A stretch of 64,000 nt of DNA. Origin: CAVPEV01 sp963703555 (lineage in GTDB: Bacteria; Actinomycetota; Actinomycetes; Actinomycetales; Cellulomonadaceae). The notes under the pieces were generated by a model. That model made no database searches, was not told the origin of the DNA, and saw only the letters and a list, made by a program, of their open reading frames with translations. The stretch spans positions 1 to 64,000 of the forward strand of contig CAVPEV010000039.1 in the NCBI GenBank assembly GCA_963703555.1, given 5' to 3'. The translations under genes were made by a program, and so were the position numbers. This document shows positions 19,866-28,577 of the stretch, in pieces (the stretch's first letter is position 1; the number at the start of each line of letters is the position of its first letter).

Positions 19866-20885
19866 ATGTCGACGTCCGCCGCCGTCGCTCGCCACGCGCG
19901 CCCTGCGCAGCCGCGGTCCGCCCGCCCTGCCGCGCTGACCGGCGCGACCCTCGTCCTGGCCGCCGCTGCCGTGTCCGTCGGGGGCTCGGCCCAGGCCGAC
20001 ACGCAGTACACGGTGCGCCACGGCGACACGGTGAGCCACATCGCCGCGCGGACCGGGACCAGCGTCGCAGCCATCGCGCGGGCCAACGCGCTCGCCGACC
20101 CCGATCGGATCCGGGCGGGACAGCGCCTCGCGATCCCCAGCCGCACCGCAGCGGCGGCACCGGCCACCGCTGCGCCCACCACCGCCCCGGTCAGCACGAT
20201 CAGCTACACCGTGGCGCGTGGCGACACGGTCTCGGCCATCGCCCGGCGGCTGGGCAGCACCGTGCCCGCGATCGTGGCCGCCAACGGCCTGGACTCGCGC
20301 GCGTTCATCCGGGCCGGGCAGACGCTCACCGTCCCCGCCGGGGCCGGCAGCCCGCCCACCACGTCGGGTCCTGCCGTGCAGCTGGTCGGCAACGTGCAGC
20401 TGGTCGGCAACACGTTCGCCGGGCGCACCTACCCGCCCGTCGTCGTCGCCTCGGCGAACGCCAACAAGCTCGCCCTGCTCGCCCACGGCGTCCCCACCCG
20501 CGCGCACATGCAGTCACTGGTAGCCGAGACTGCCCGGACGATGGGCGTCGACGTGTCGCTTGCCCTCGCGGTCGCCCACCAGGAGTCCGGGTTCGACCAG
20601 TCGGCAGTGTCCCCCGCCAACGCCATCGGCACCATGCAGGTGATCCCCAGCTCCGGACGGTGGGCCGCGGAGCTCGTCGGCCGCCCGCTCGACCTCCTCG
20701 ACCCGCAGGACAACGTCGTCGCCGGCGTGGCGATCCTCCGGTCGCTGGTTCGCACCAGCCCGGACCTGCCGACCGCCATCGCGTCGTACTACCAGGGTGC
20801 GACGTCCGTGCGCCGCGACGGGATGCTGCCCGACACCCTGCGCTACGTCGCAAGCGTCCAGGCTCTGCAGGCGAGTTTCCGCTGA
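19866..20885 (+). CDS. LysM-domain lytic transglycosylase
   Basis: A 339-residue exported peptidoglycan hydrolase. Residues 1-48 hold a basic stretch and a hydrophobic signal segment (TLVLAAAAVSVGGSAQA). LysM 1 (YTVRHGDTVSHIAARTGTS) and LysM 2 (YTVARGDTVSAIARRLGST) bind glycan. The SLT domain carries the catalytic Glu in AVAHQESGFDQSAVSPANAI, followed by GTMQVIP and ASYYQG. It would cleave murein strands outside the membrane. An exact 18-base tandem duplication encodes VQLVGN twice in the linker (about 20380-20415). The ATG at 19866 has a GAGG about 10 bases upstream. Control by MtrA and co-location with the PASTA kinase fit a role in growth and division. Confidence 0.9.
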   Translation: MSTSAAVARHARPAQPRSARPAALTGATLVLAAAAVSVGGSAQADTQYTVRHGDTVSHIAARTGTSVAAIARANALADPDRIRAGQRLAIPSRTAAAAPATAAPTTAPVSTISYTVARGDTVSAIARRLGSTVPAIVAANGLDSRAFIRAGQTLTVPAGAGSPPTTSGPAVQLVGNVQLVGNTFAGRTYPPVVVASANANKLALLAHGVPTRAHMQSLVAETARTMGVDVSLALAVAHQESGFDQSAVSPANAIGTMQVIPSSGRWAAELVGRPLDLLDPQDNVVAGVAILRSLVRTSPDLPTAIASYYQGATSVRRDGMLPDTLRYVASVQALQASFR

Positions 20886-20914
20886 GGCTCCCGGGCGGGA
20901 CGTCCCCCCGCCCG

Positions 20915-20920
20915 TAGACT
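20915..20920 (+). promoter_or_regulatory. Candidate -10 box, leaderless PASTA kinase
   Basis: TAGACT lies seven bases before the GTG at 20928. Confidence 0.5.
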
Positions 20921-20927
20921 GCCGCGG

Positions 20928-22883
20928 GTGGGAGCCACGACGACAGACCCCCTCGTCGGCCGGGTGGTCGACGGGCGGTACGAGGTCGTGTCCCGGATCG
21001 CCCGCGGCGGCATGGCCACCGTGTACCTGGCCGTGGACCGTCGCCTGGACCGCGAGGTCGCCCTCAAGGTCATGCACCCCCACCTGGCCGAAGGGGCCTC
21101 CGGGGCGGCGTTCGTGGCCCGCTTCCGGCGGGAGGCCCGCACCGCGGCCCGGCTGGCCCACCCGGGCCTCGTCGCGATCCTCGACCAGGGCGTGGACGGC
21201 GACACCAGCTATCTGACCATGGAGTACGTCGATGGCACGACCTTGCGGCGCCGGCTGGGCGAGCACGGCTCGCTCACCGTCGGCGACGCGCTGCAGGTGG
21301 CGGAGGACGTGCTCGATGCCCTGGCCGTGGCGCACCGCCTGGGGCTGGTGCACCGGGACATCAAGCCGGAGAACGTGCTCATCGCCTCCGACGAGCGGGT
21401 CAAGCTCGCCGACTTCGGCCTGGCCCGCGCGGTCACCGAGGTCACCTCCACGACCACCGGCACGGTGCTGGGGACGGTCGCCTATCTGGCTCCCGAGCTC
21501 ATCGCCCACGGCGTCAGCGACACGCGCACCGATGTCTACGCGGTCGGCATCCTCCTGTACGAGATGATCACCGGCCGGCAGCCGTTCACCGGACAGACCC
21601 CCGCGCACATCGCGTTCCAGCACGTCAACTCCGACATCCCGGCTCCCTCCGAGGCGGTGGCGTGGCTGCCTGCCGAGGTCGACGACCTGGTGCGAGCACT
21701 TGCCGCCCGGGACCCGGACGAGCGGCCCACCGATGCCGGGTCCGCCCTGGCGCTGCTGCGCCGCGCGCGGACCGCGCTGGACGCCACCGTCCTCGGTCGC
21801 CGGGTCGACGTCCCACCCACAGGCGTCACCGACCTACCCGAGGCGGGCCCGGCGGACGACCCCGACGACAGCCTCGCCGAGGGGTCCGGGGACCCCGGTG
21901 CCACCGCCCGGCTGGACCGGCACGGGGCGGGCAGCACGATCGCCCTGCCGATCGGCACCGGCCTGCCCGAGTCCGCCCGGGCGCAGGACGTGCCGCACCG
22001 GCATCACCGCGCGCGGTGGACGTGGCTGACCGTGCTCGTCCTGCTGCTCGGCGCAGGCGCGTGGTGGTTCCTGACCCTCGGCCCGGGGGCGTACACGACC
22101 GTGCCGGCGCTGGCCGGTGCGACCCAGCCGGTCGCCGAGGCGGCGCTGCGCGACCGGGGTCTGGGGGTACGGACCGAGCAGGCCTTCGACCACACCGTTC
22201 CGGCCGGCCAGGTGGTCGGCACGCACCCGGCCGCCGGCCAGCGGGTCCGCAAGGACGGCGCCGTCCTCCTCACCGTGTCCAAGGGTCAAGATCTCGTCAC
22301 GGTGCCCGCCGGCCTGGTCGGGGCGATGCAGGCCGATGCCGAGACGGCGCTGCAGGCCGCGGGCCTCGACGCTGCCTACACCGACCCCGAGTACTCCGAC
22401 ACGGCGCCCCTGGGGCGGGTCGTCCGGGCCTCGCATGAGCCCGGCACGCAGGTCGAGCGCCGGTCCGCAGTGACCCTGACGGTCTCCAACGGCCCCGCCC
22501 CGGTCACCGTCATCGCGGTGACCGGGGCCAGCCGGGCGGACGCCGAGGCCGAGCTCGTCGCCCGCGGCCTCGCGACCGCGGTGACCGAGGAGTTCAGCGA
22601 CACCGTGCCGGCCGGGCAGGTGATCTCCCAGTCGCCGGTCTCCGGCACGGTGGCGCACCGGGGGGACACCGTCACCCTCACGGTGAGCAAGGGCCGCCAG
22701 ATGGTGCAGGTGCCGGACGTCGTACGGATGGGGTTCGACCAGGCCCAGGCCCTGCTGCAGTCGCAGGGCCTGGTTGTCCATCGCGACAAGGTCTTCGCGA
22801 TCTACGGGAACGTCGTGCAGCAGAGCATCGTCGCCGGCACGATGGTGCCCAAGGGCACCGAGATCACTCTGCGGACGGTCTAG
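20928..22883 (+). CDS. PASTA-domain Ser/Thr protein kinase (PknL/PkaF type)
   Basis: A 651-residue Hanks-type kinase. The N-lobe has GGMATVY and catalytic Lys47 in VALKVM; HRDIKPEN is at 142-149 and DFG at 162-164. The activation loop holds TSTTTGTVLGTVAYLAPE, a typical autophosphorylation site. A single membrane helix lies near 364-382, followed by four extracellular PASTA domains that bind muropeptides or lipid II. The product would link cell-wall status to cytoplasmic phosphorylation. Position between the Rv2175c-like gene and aroG matches pknL of Mycobacterium; mycobacterial PknL lacks PASTA, whereas this copy has four. The GTG start has a TAGACT box seven bases upstream. Confidence 0.93.
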   Translation: MGATTTDPLVGRVVDGRYEVVSRIARGGMATVYLAVDRRLDREVALKVMHPHLAEGASGAAFVARFRREARTAARLAHPGLVAILDQGVDGDTSYLTMEYVDGTTLRRRLGEHGSLTVGDALQVAEDVLDALAVAHRLGLVHRDIKPENVLIASDERVKLADFGLARAVTEVTSTTTGTVLGTVAYLAPELIAHGVSDTRTDVYAVGILLYEMITGRQPFTGQTPAHIAFQHVNSDIPAPSEAVAWLPAEVDDLVRALAARDPDERPTDAGSALALLRRARTALDATVLGRRVDVPPTGVTDLPEAGPADDPDDSLAEGSGDPGATARLDRHGAGSTIALPIGTGLPESARAQDVPHRHHRARWTWLTVLVLLLGAGAWWFLTLGPGAYTTVPALAGATQPVAEAALRDRGLGVRTEQAFDHTVPAGQVVGTHPAAGQRVRKDGAVLLTVSKGQDLVTVPAGLVGAMQADAETALQAAGLDAAYTDPEYSDTAPLGRVVRASHEPGTQVERRSAVTLTVSNGPAPVTVIAVTGASRADAEAELVARGLATAVTEEFSDTVPAGQVISQSPVSGTVAHRGDTVTLTVSKGRQMVQVPDVVRMGFDQAQALLQSQGLVVHRDKVFAIYGNVVQQSIVAGTMVPKGTEITLRTV

Positions 22884-22918
22884 CGGCCGGCGCAGCAGTC
22901 GGGCTGCCGCGCCGGCCG
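22884..22918. terminator. Bidirectional terminator between kinase and aroG
   Basis: Arms CGGCCGGCGC and GCGCCGGCCG pair perfectly, and the stem continues with GCAG/CTGC after one mismatch around the loop TCGGG. It lies in the 43-base gap between convergent genes. Confidence 0.75.
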
Positions 22919-22926
22919 AACGGCAG

Positions 22927-24279
22927 TCACGCTCCCCGGAGCAGCTCGACCACCTGGTAGGCCAGCTCCAGCGACTGCTGGTGGTTGAGCCGCGGGTCCA
23001 CGAGCGTCTCGTAGCGCAGCCCGAGGCCGTCCTCGTCGATCTCCTCGGCACCGCCCAGCACCTCGGTGACATCGTCCCCGGTGAGCTCGATGTGCAGCCC
23101 ACCGGGCACGGTGCCGAGCGCGCGGTGCACCTCGAAGAAGCCGGCCACCTCGTCCATCACGTCGGACAGCCGACGGGTCTTGTAGCCCGACACCGAGGTG
23201 AACCCGTTGCCGTGCATGGGGTCGCACACCCAGGTCACCGGCCGTCCGTCGGCGGCGACCCGGTCCACCAGCGGCGGCAGCAGGTCACGGACCGCGCGTG
23301 CACCCATCCTGGTGATGAAGGTCAGCCGACCGGGCTCCCCCGTGGGGTTGAGCCGGTCCATGAGAGCCAGCGCGTCGTCGCCCGTCGCCGTCGGCCCGAG
23401 CTTCACACCGACCGGGTTGCGCACCCGGGAGAAGAAGTCCACGTGGGCTCCGTCCAGCTGGCGGGTGCGCTCCCCGATCCACAGGAAGTGTGCCGAGCAG
23501 TCGTACGGGTCCCCGGTCCGCGAGTCGATGCGGGTCAGCGGGCGCTCGTAGTCGAGCAGCAAACCCTCGTGGCTGGCGAAGAAGTCCACCGAGCTCAGCG
23601 CGTCGAAGTCCGCGCCGCAGGCCTGCATGAACCGGATCGCGCGGTCGATCTCGGCCGCGATCACCTCGTAACGGGCGTAGGCGGGGTTGTCCGTGAACCC
23701 CCTGTTCCACTCGTGCACGCGCAGCAGGGAGGCGAAGCCACCGGTGGTGAACGCCCTGGCCAGGTTCAGCGTCGACGCCGAGGTCTGGTAGGCCTCGAGC
23801 AACCGGTGCGGATCGGGCGTGCGCGACGCTGTGGTGAACTCGTGGCCGTTGATGATGTCCCCGCGGTAGGCGGGCAGGGTGACGCCGCCGCGGGTCTCGG
23901 TGTCCGCCGACCGCGGCTTGGCGTACTGGCCGGCGAGCCGGCCCATCTTCACCACCGGCAGACTGGCCCCGTAGGTGAGTACCACCGCCATCTGCAGGAT
24001 GGTCTTGATCTTGTTCCGGATGGCGTCGGCGGTCGCCCCGGCGAACGACTCGGCGCAGTCGCCCCCTTGCAGGACGAACGCCTCACCCCGCCCGGCGGCG
24101 GCCAGCTGGCTGCGCAGCTTGTCCGCCTCCCCGGCGAACACCAGCGGCGGCATCGAGGCCAGGCGGGCCGACACCCGGCCCAGCTCGTCACGGTCCGGCC
24201 AGTCCGGCTGCTGGTGGGCGCGCAGCACCTGCCACCGGTCGAGCCCGGCGAGGACCGCCGGGTCCGCCTCGACGCTCAT
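22927..24279 (-). CDS. aroG: 3-deoxy-7-phosphoheptulonate synthase, class II
   Basis: A 450-residue class II DAHP synthase, the first enzyme of the shikimate pathway (PEP plus erythrose 4-phosphate). Recognisable blocks are FVLQGGDCAESFAG, KMGRLAGQYAKPRS, SHEGLLLDYERPLTR, HFLWIGERTRQLDGAHV, VGVKLGPTAT and VCDPMHGNGF, which include the metal-binding Cys, His and Glu residues. The ATG at 24279 overlaps the TGA of pfp (ATGA), so aroG is the last gene of a plsC-pfp-aroG operon. Coupling a glycolytic enzyme to aroG fits their shared use of PEP and sugar phosphates, though this is inference. Confidence 0.93.
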   Translation of the reverse strand: MSVEADPAVLAGLDRWQVLRAHQQPDWPDRDELGRVSARLASMPPLVFAGEADKLRSQLAAAGRGEAFVLQGGDCAESFAGATADAIRNKIKTILQMAVVLTYGASLPVVKMGRLAGQYAKPRSADTETRGGVTLPAYRGDIINGHEFTTASRTPDPHRLLEAYQTSASTLNLARAFTTGGFASLLRVHEWNRGFTDNPAYARYEVIAAEIDRAIRFMQACGADFDALSSVDFFASHEGLLLDYERPLTRIDSRTGDPYDCSAHFLWIGERTRQLDGAHVDFFSRVRNPVGVKLGPTATGDDALALMDRLNPTGEPGRLTFITRMGARAVRDLLPPLVDRVAADGRPVTWVCDPMHGNGFTSVSGYKTRRLSDVMDEVAGFFEVHRALGTVPGGLHIELTGDDVTEVLGGAEEIDEDGLGLRYETLVDPRLNHQQSLELAYQVVELLRGA

Positions 24280-25496
24280 CTGAGCCCTGCGGCCACGAAC
24301 GGCTGGCCGATGCCGGCCATCAGCTCGCCGAACCACGGCCGGCTCACGTCGAACGGCTTGCCACCGGCGATCCGCGGGAACGCGATCGCCTTGAGCCGGT
24401 CGCCGTCCTCCTCGTCCTGGCCGATCACGCCGGACTCCCCGCGCAGGGCGCACTCGACCGCCAGGTCCGTCATCGACTGGATGAGACGCAGGTCGTCCGG
24501 GTGCGGGGCGGCCGCTCGGGAGTAGTAGCCGGACTTCTGGACCATGACCTTCTGCGCGCCGAGCCGCTCGGCGAACTGCTTCGCGAACCACTTGCCGGGG
24601 TTGATCGTGTCCAGCTTGACGTGGCCGAAGGCATCCTGCTCCACCGGCGTCCCGGCGGCCTGCATCTGCTCGACGATCTCATGCGTGCCGGCTCCCTCGG
24701 CCAGGAAGATGGTCACGTTGCCGATCCGGTCCATCACCGCGCGCAGGCGCTCCGCCTCCGCGTCGATGTCGAGCGCCATCTCCGGCAGGAACACGGCATG
24801 GACGTCCCACCGCTCCCTGGTCAGGCCGATGCCAGGCACCCACTGCCGGGTGTCGAGCCAGGCGCGGTACTTCGCTGCCGTCGCCGCCGTCAGCCAGCCG
24901 CAGTGCCGGCCCATGACCTCGTGGACGATGAGCATGCGGGGGGCGGACCGGTGCTCGCCGATGACATGCCGAGCGAAGTCGGCGCCCTCCTCGGCCGCCG
25001 TCCAGGCGCCCAACGACTGGCGGATCGGCACGATGTCGTTGTCGATCGTCTTGGGCAGCCCGACGACCGTGAGGTCGTAGTGGTGCTCCGCGAGGTAGCG
25101 GGCCAGGTCGCCCGCGGTCGTGTTCGTGTCGTCGCCACCGATGGTGTGCAGGACGTCGACCTCGTCGGCCGCCAGCTGCTCCGCGGCGACCTGCAGCGGA
25201 TCCTGGCCCTCGACGACCAGACCGCGCTTCACGCAGTCCGCCACGTTGGTCAGCTTGACCCGCGAGTTGCCGATGGGGGAGCCGCCGAACTGGTGCAGGA
25301 TCCCGGCCCGGGTCCGGGTCTCGGCGTCGATGACGATCTTGTCCCCGCGGAGCAGACCGTCGTACCCGTGCTGGTAGGCGATGATCTCGAGGTCGGGGGC
25401 CAGCTGCGTGTACCGCTCGATGAGCCCCCCCACCGCCGAGGACAGGCACGGGGCGAACCCACCCGCGGTGAGCAGTGCGACGCGACGAACCGGCAT
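24276..25496 (-). CDS. pfp: Pyrophosphate-dependent 6-phosphofructokinase
   Basis: A 406-residue phosphofructokinase that interconverts fructose 6-phosphate and fructose 1,6-bisphosphate. GGDDTN (120-125), with Asp at the second D, and PKTIDND (149-155) are the signatures of PPi-dependent enzymes; ATP-PFKs usually have GGDGS and PGTIDND. MGRHCGW binds the sugar phosphate. The reaction is reversible and could run in gluconeogenesis. The ATG at 25496 follows AGGAGAGG, a strong ribosome binding site, and rules out the in-frame GTG-like extension. It overlaps aroG by four bases. Confidence 0.9.
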   Translation of the reverse strand: MPVRRVALLTAGGFAPCLSSAVGGLIERYTQLAPDLEIIAYQHGYDGLLRGDKIVIDAETRTRAGILHQFGGSPIGNSRVKLTNVADCVKRGLVVEGQDPLQVAAEQLAADEVDVLHTIGGDDTNTTAGDLARYLAEHHYDLTVVGLPKTIDNDIVPIRQSLGAWTAAEEGADFARHVIGEHRSAPRMLIVHEVMGRHCGWLTAATAAKYRAWLDTRQWVPGIGLTRERWDVHAVFLPEMALDIDAEAERLRAVMDRIGNVTIFLAEGAGTHEIVEQMQAAGTPVEQDAFGHVKLDTINPGKWFAKQFAERLGAQKVMVQKSGYYSRAAAPHPDDLRLIQSMTDLAVECALRGESGVIGQDEEDGDRLKAIAFPRIAGGKPFDVSRPWFGELMAGIGQPFVAAGLR

Positions 25497-25611
25497 GACG
25501 GACACCTCTCCTGGGAGCACGGACGGGCGCCGCCAGCCTGGGACACCGATGAGTCCCCCGGACGGGCCGGAGGTCCCGGCAGGGTGCTCGCGGCGGCGGA
25601 CGCGCCGGTGC

Positions 25612-26397
25612 TCATCCTACCGACGGCGCGCCGGGCTCCTCCGGGGGGCGGGGCACCTCGACCTCGGGCGCGGGACGCCCGCCGGGCGCCGCGAGCGGCC
25701 GGTCGAGCGGGGGCAGCCCGGCCGCGATGCGCGCCTTCTGGGTGGCGGCGTAGACGTCCACGTACTCCTGGCCCGACAGCCGCATGAGCTCGTACATCAC
25801 CTCGTCGGTGATGGAGCGCAGGATGAAGCGGTCGTTCTCCATGCCGGCGTACCGGCTGAAGTCCAGCGGCTTGCCGATGACCACGCCGATCCGCACGACC
25901 CGCGGGATCCGCCGCCCGAGCGGCTGCGCCACGCCGGTGTTGATCATCGCGACCGGGATGACCGGGGCCCCGGACTCCAGCGCGAGCCGCGCCACGCCCG
26001 TCTTGCCCCGGTAGAGCCGACCGTCCGGGCTGCGGGTGCCCTCGGGGTAGATCCCGAACAGCCCACCCGCCTGCAGGCGCTCCAGGCCGGTGCGCAGGGC
26101 CGCCTCGCTCGCCTTGCCGCCACCGCGGTCGACCGGGATGGTGCCCACCCCGCGCATGAAGCCGGCGGTCAACCGACCCTTGAGCCCCGTCCCGGTGAAG
26201 TACTCCGACTTGCCGATGAACACGATCTCCCGGTCCAGGACGAGGGGGAGGAAGAACGAGTCGATGACGGCGAGGTGGTTGCTCACCAGGATGGCCGGGC
26301 CCTCGGTCGGCACGTTCTCCGAACCACGCACCCAGGGGCGGTAGACGAGGCGCATCAACGGACCCACGAGGATCCGCTTCATGAACCAGTAGAACAC
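25612..26397 (-). CDS. 1-acyl-sn-glycerol-3-phosphate acyltransferase family protein (PlsC-like)
   Basis: A 261-residue acyltransferase of phospholipid synthesis. The HX4D catalytic motif is NHLAVID near residue 41, FIGKSEYF follows, and the acyl-acceptor motif is IYPEGTRSPDG. An N-terminal hydrophobic segment suggests peripheral membrane attachment. The last 40 residues are Pro-rich and unlike the family. I chose GTG at 26397 because GAGAGG lies seven bases upstream; ATG at 26382 is the alternative. It is upstream of pfp on the same strand, and a homologue (Rv2182c) lies in the same mycobacterial neighbourhood. Confidence 0.87.
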   Translation of the reverse strand: MFYWFMKRILVGPLMRLVYRPWVRGSENVPTEGPAILVSNHLAVIDSFFLPLVLDREIVFIGKSEYFTGTGLKGRLTAGFMRGVGTIPVDRGGGKASEAALRTGLERLQAGGLFGIYPEGTRSPDGRLYRGKTGVARLALESGAPVIPVAMINTGVAQPLGRRIPRVVRIGVVIGKPLDFSRYAGMENDRFILRSITDEVMYELMRLSGQEYVDVYAATQKARIAAGLPPLDRPLAAPGGRPAPEVEVPRPPEEPGAPSVG

Positions 26398-26449
26398 CGC
26401 GCCACCTCTCGCCGAGCGACGGACGACCGTCCGCCGTTCTGCACGACTC

Positions 26450-26455
26450 TAGAGT
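26450..26455 (+). promoter_or_regulatory. Candidate -10 box, leaderless membrane protein gene
   Basis: TAGAGT lies seven bases before the ATG at 26463. Confidence 0.5.
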
Positions 26456-26462
26456 GCTGTTC

Positions 26463-27107
26463 ATGCCAGCACGCCCCGAAGGCCCGCAGGACCGACCCGC
26501 CGGCGGCCCCGGCGACGGGCTTCCGGACCATTCCGCGGGGGGCTCGGACCAGCCCTCGGACGAGCCGACGGACCACGGGCTCGACGGTACCGGCGGCGCC
26601 GACCCGCACACGCCGGACGGCTCCCCAGCGGACGCATGGGCCGCCATCGTCCGTCAGTTGCGGGACATCGACGTCCCGGGCGCGCCCGGTGCCGGCGCGG
26701 AGCCGGGTGTCCCCGGCCGCGTCGTGCGTCCGGCACGGTCGGGGGACGAGGCAGCGGACGGCACCACGCCGGACGGCACCGACCCGGCCGGCCGCGCGCT
26801 GACCGGCCGGGACTGGGCAGGCGCGGACGCGATCGACGCTGCGGAGGCCGCCGTCGACGCCGAGGAACACTTCCGCGCGCCCGACCCGGGGCCGATCCTG
26901 GGTGGCGACCCGTTGCTCACCATGGCGTGGTCGGTGGTCGTGGCCGTGCCGCTGTTCTACCTCGTCGTGCTCATCGCCTGGCAGAGCGCCCCGCGGGTGG
27001 TGCTGCAGGTGGCAGGGGCTCTCCTGGTCGCGGGGCTCGCGGTGCTGGTGTGGCGGATGCCGCACCGCCGCGACGGCTCGGACGAGGACTCCGGCGCGGT
27101 GGTCTGA
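26463..27107 (+). CDS. Hypothetical membrane protein with acidic Pro/Gly-rich N-terminus
   Basis: A 214-residue protein of unknown function. Residues 1-140 are Gly-, Asp- and Pro-rich and probably disordered. Two membrane helices follow: WSVVVAVPLFYLVVLIAW near 158 and VVLQVAGALLVAGLAVLVW near 181, with a short charged tail. I recognise no domain. It is divergent from plsC and convergent with glk. The start is set by a TAGAGT box seven bases upstream of the ATG. Confidence 0.65.
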   Translation: MPARPEGPQDRPAGGPGDGLPDHSAGGSDQPSDEPTDHGLDGTGGADPHTPDGSPADAWAAIVRQLRDIDVPGAPGAGAEPGVPGRVVRPARSGDEAADGTTPDGTDPAGRALTGRDWAGADAIDAAEAAVDAEEHFRAPDPGPILGGDPLLTMAWSVVVAVPLFYLVVLIAWQSAPRVVLQVAGALLVAGLAVLVWRMPHRRDGSDEDSGAVV

Positions 27108-27131
27108 GGCCCCGCGATCATCCCCCGACGC

Positions 27132-28076
27132 TCACAGCCGCGCCAGGTCTGCCGCGCCGATGATCCCGGCGTCGTTCCCGAATGTCGCGATGGCCAGCTG
27201 GGCCTCCGGGCGGTACCCGCGGGCGGAGAGCTGCTCAACGAACCCCTGGCGTGCTGGCGCCAGCAGCAGGTCCCCGGCCGCCGCGACTCCCCCGCCGATG
27301 ACGATCAGCGCGGGGTCGAGCACCGCCGCCACCGTTGCGGACCCCTCGCCGAGCCAGCGGCCGAGCCGCGCGAGCAGCTCGACGGAGAGCGGGTCGCCGG
27401 CCCGGGCGGCCTGCGTGATCAACGGACCGCTGATGCCGTCCGGCGTGCCACCGGCCAGCGCGAGCAGCGGCGCGGCCACCTCGGCGCGGGTCACGACCGC
27501 AGCCTGCGCGTCCCGCACGAGGGCACTGCCCGAGGCGTACTGCTCCCAACAGCCCTCGTGGCCGCACCCGCAGTAGTGACCGCCCGGGACCACCCGCAGG
27601 TGACCGAGCTCCCCGGCAACGCCCCAGGCGCCCCGCACGAGCCGCCCGTTGATGACGATGGCCCCACCCAGGCCCGTCCCGACCGTGAGCAGGACCATGT
27701 CGTCGACGTCACGGCCCGTGCCGAACCGGAACTCCGCCCAGCCTGCCGCGTTGGCGTCGTTCTCCACCACGACCCGTACGTCCTCGCCGACAAGCTCGAC
27801 GACCCTGTCCCGCAACGGGTAGTCGCGCCAGGCGATGTTCGGCCCGAACCGCACGCCGCTGCGATCGGCGGCGACGAATCCCGCCGCCGCGACACCGATC
27901 GCGCCCACCTCGTAGGACGCGGACAGCTCGGCGTAGGCCTCGGCGATCGCCAGGTCGATCCCGGCCGGGTCGTCGGGCTCGGTCGCCCGGCGCGTCTGCG
28001 CGAGGATCGCGCCGTCCTCGTCGACCACTCCGGCGGCGATCTTCGTGCCGCCGACGTCGACCCCGATGGCGTGCAT
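27132..28076 (-). CDS. glk: ROK family glucokinase
   Basis: A 314-residue ROK kinase, probably ATP-dependent glucokinase feeding glycolysis. The phosphate-binding loop IGVDVGGTKIAAGVVD starts the protein. ENDANAAGWAEFRFGTG and TVGTGLGGAIVING line the sugar site, and the ROK zinc motif CGCGHEGCWEQYASG is complete. No N-terminal DNA-binding domain is present, so it is an enzyme rather than a repressor. GGGAG lies before the ATG. A small conserved gene lies upstream on the same strand and may be cotranscribed. Confidence 0.9.
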   Translation of the reverse strand: MHAIGVDVGGTKIAAGVVDEDGAILAQTRRATEPDDPAGIDLAIAEAYAELSASYEVGAIGVAAAGFVAADRSGVRFGPNIAWRDYPLRDRVVELVGEDVRVVVENDANAAGWAEFRFGTGRDVDDMVLLTVGTGLGGAIVINGRLVRGAWGVAGELGHLRVVPGGHYCGCGHEGCWEQYASGSALVRDAQAAVVTRAEVAAPLLALAGGTPDGISGPLITQAARAGDPLSVELLARLGRWLGEGSATVAAVLDPALIVIGGGVAAAGDLLLAPARQGFVEQLSARGYRPEAQLAIATFGNDAGIIGAADLARL

Positions 28077-28229
28077 GGTGCTCCCGTCCTCGCCCATGAC
28101 TGGTGGTGGTGCGGCGCCGGGACGACACCGTCAGACGCCGCAGGGCGCCCACGGTAGCGCCCCTCCGGCCAGCCGGTCCGGCCCGTTCGGCCCGTCCGGG
28201 GAGGACCGGGCGCCGCCGTGCCCGACCCG

Positions 28230-28478
28230 TCAGCCCGCATGCTGCAGGCGCAGCGGCGGCACGAGCCCACCGGCCGCCAGTGTGTCGATCGCGGCGCGCT
28301 CGGCGTCGTCGAGCTCCACCGCGGCGGCGCGCGGCGCCAGACCGACCCCGCCCGCGACGCGCCGGTGGGGAGGTGTCCGGCGGGGCCCGGGGGCACCCAC
28401 CGGGACGGTGAGGAACGTCACGACACAGTCGGCGCAGGCGTCGGCAGGGGCCGTGCACGTGTCGCAGTCGATGATCAT
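28230..28478 (-). CDS. Conserved actinobacterial small protein of unknown function
   Basis: An 82-residue protein beginning MIIDCDTC, with a second pair ADCVV; this N-terminal Cys pattern is conserved in small actinobacterial proteins and may bind metal. The C-terminal part (ELDDAERAAIDTLAAGGLVP) is amphipathic. The function is unknown. The start is fixed by a TACCGT box exactly seven bases before the ATG. It is divergent from the DEDDh/GIY-YIG nuclease gene. Confidence 0.7.
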   Translation of the reverse strand: MIIDCDTCTAPADACADCVVTFLTVPVGAPGPRRTPPHRRVAGGVGLAPRAAAVELDDAERAAIDTLAAGGLVPPLRLQHAG

Positions 28479-28485
28479 GAGTCGG

Positions 28486-28570
28486 ACGGTACGGACGACC
28501 GCCGACACGCAGGGGTGGACGACCGCCGGCGCCGAGCTTTCCGGTGGCTGTCAGAGGTCGGCACTACCGT
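28486..28570. promoter_or_regulatory. Divergent leaderless promoters with identical TACCGT boxes
   Basis: On the minus strand TACCGT (28491-28486) lies seven bases before the ATG at 28478. On the plus strand TACCGT (28565-28570) lies seven bases before the GTG at 28578. The two boxes are identical in sequence and spacing, and the starts are 100 bases apart. Confidence 0.55.
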
Positions 28571-28577
28571 CACGCAC

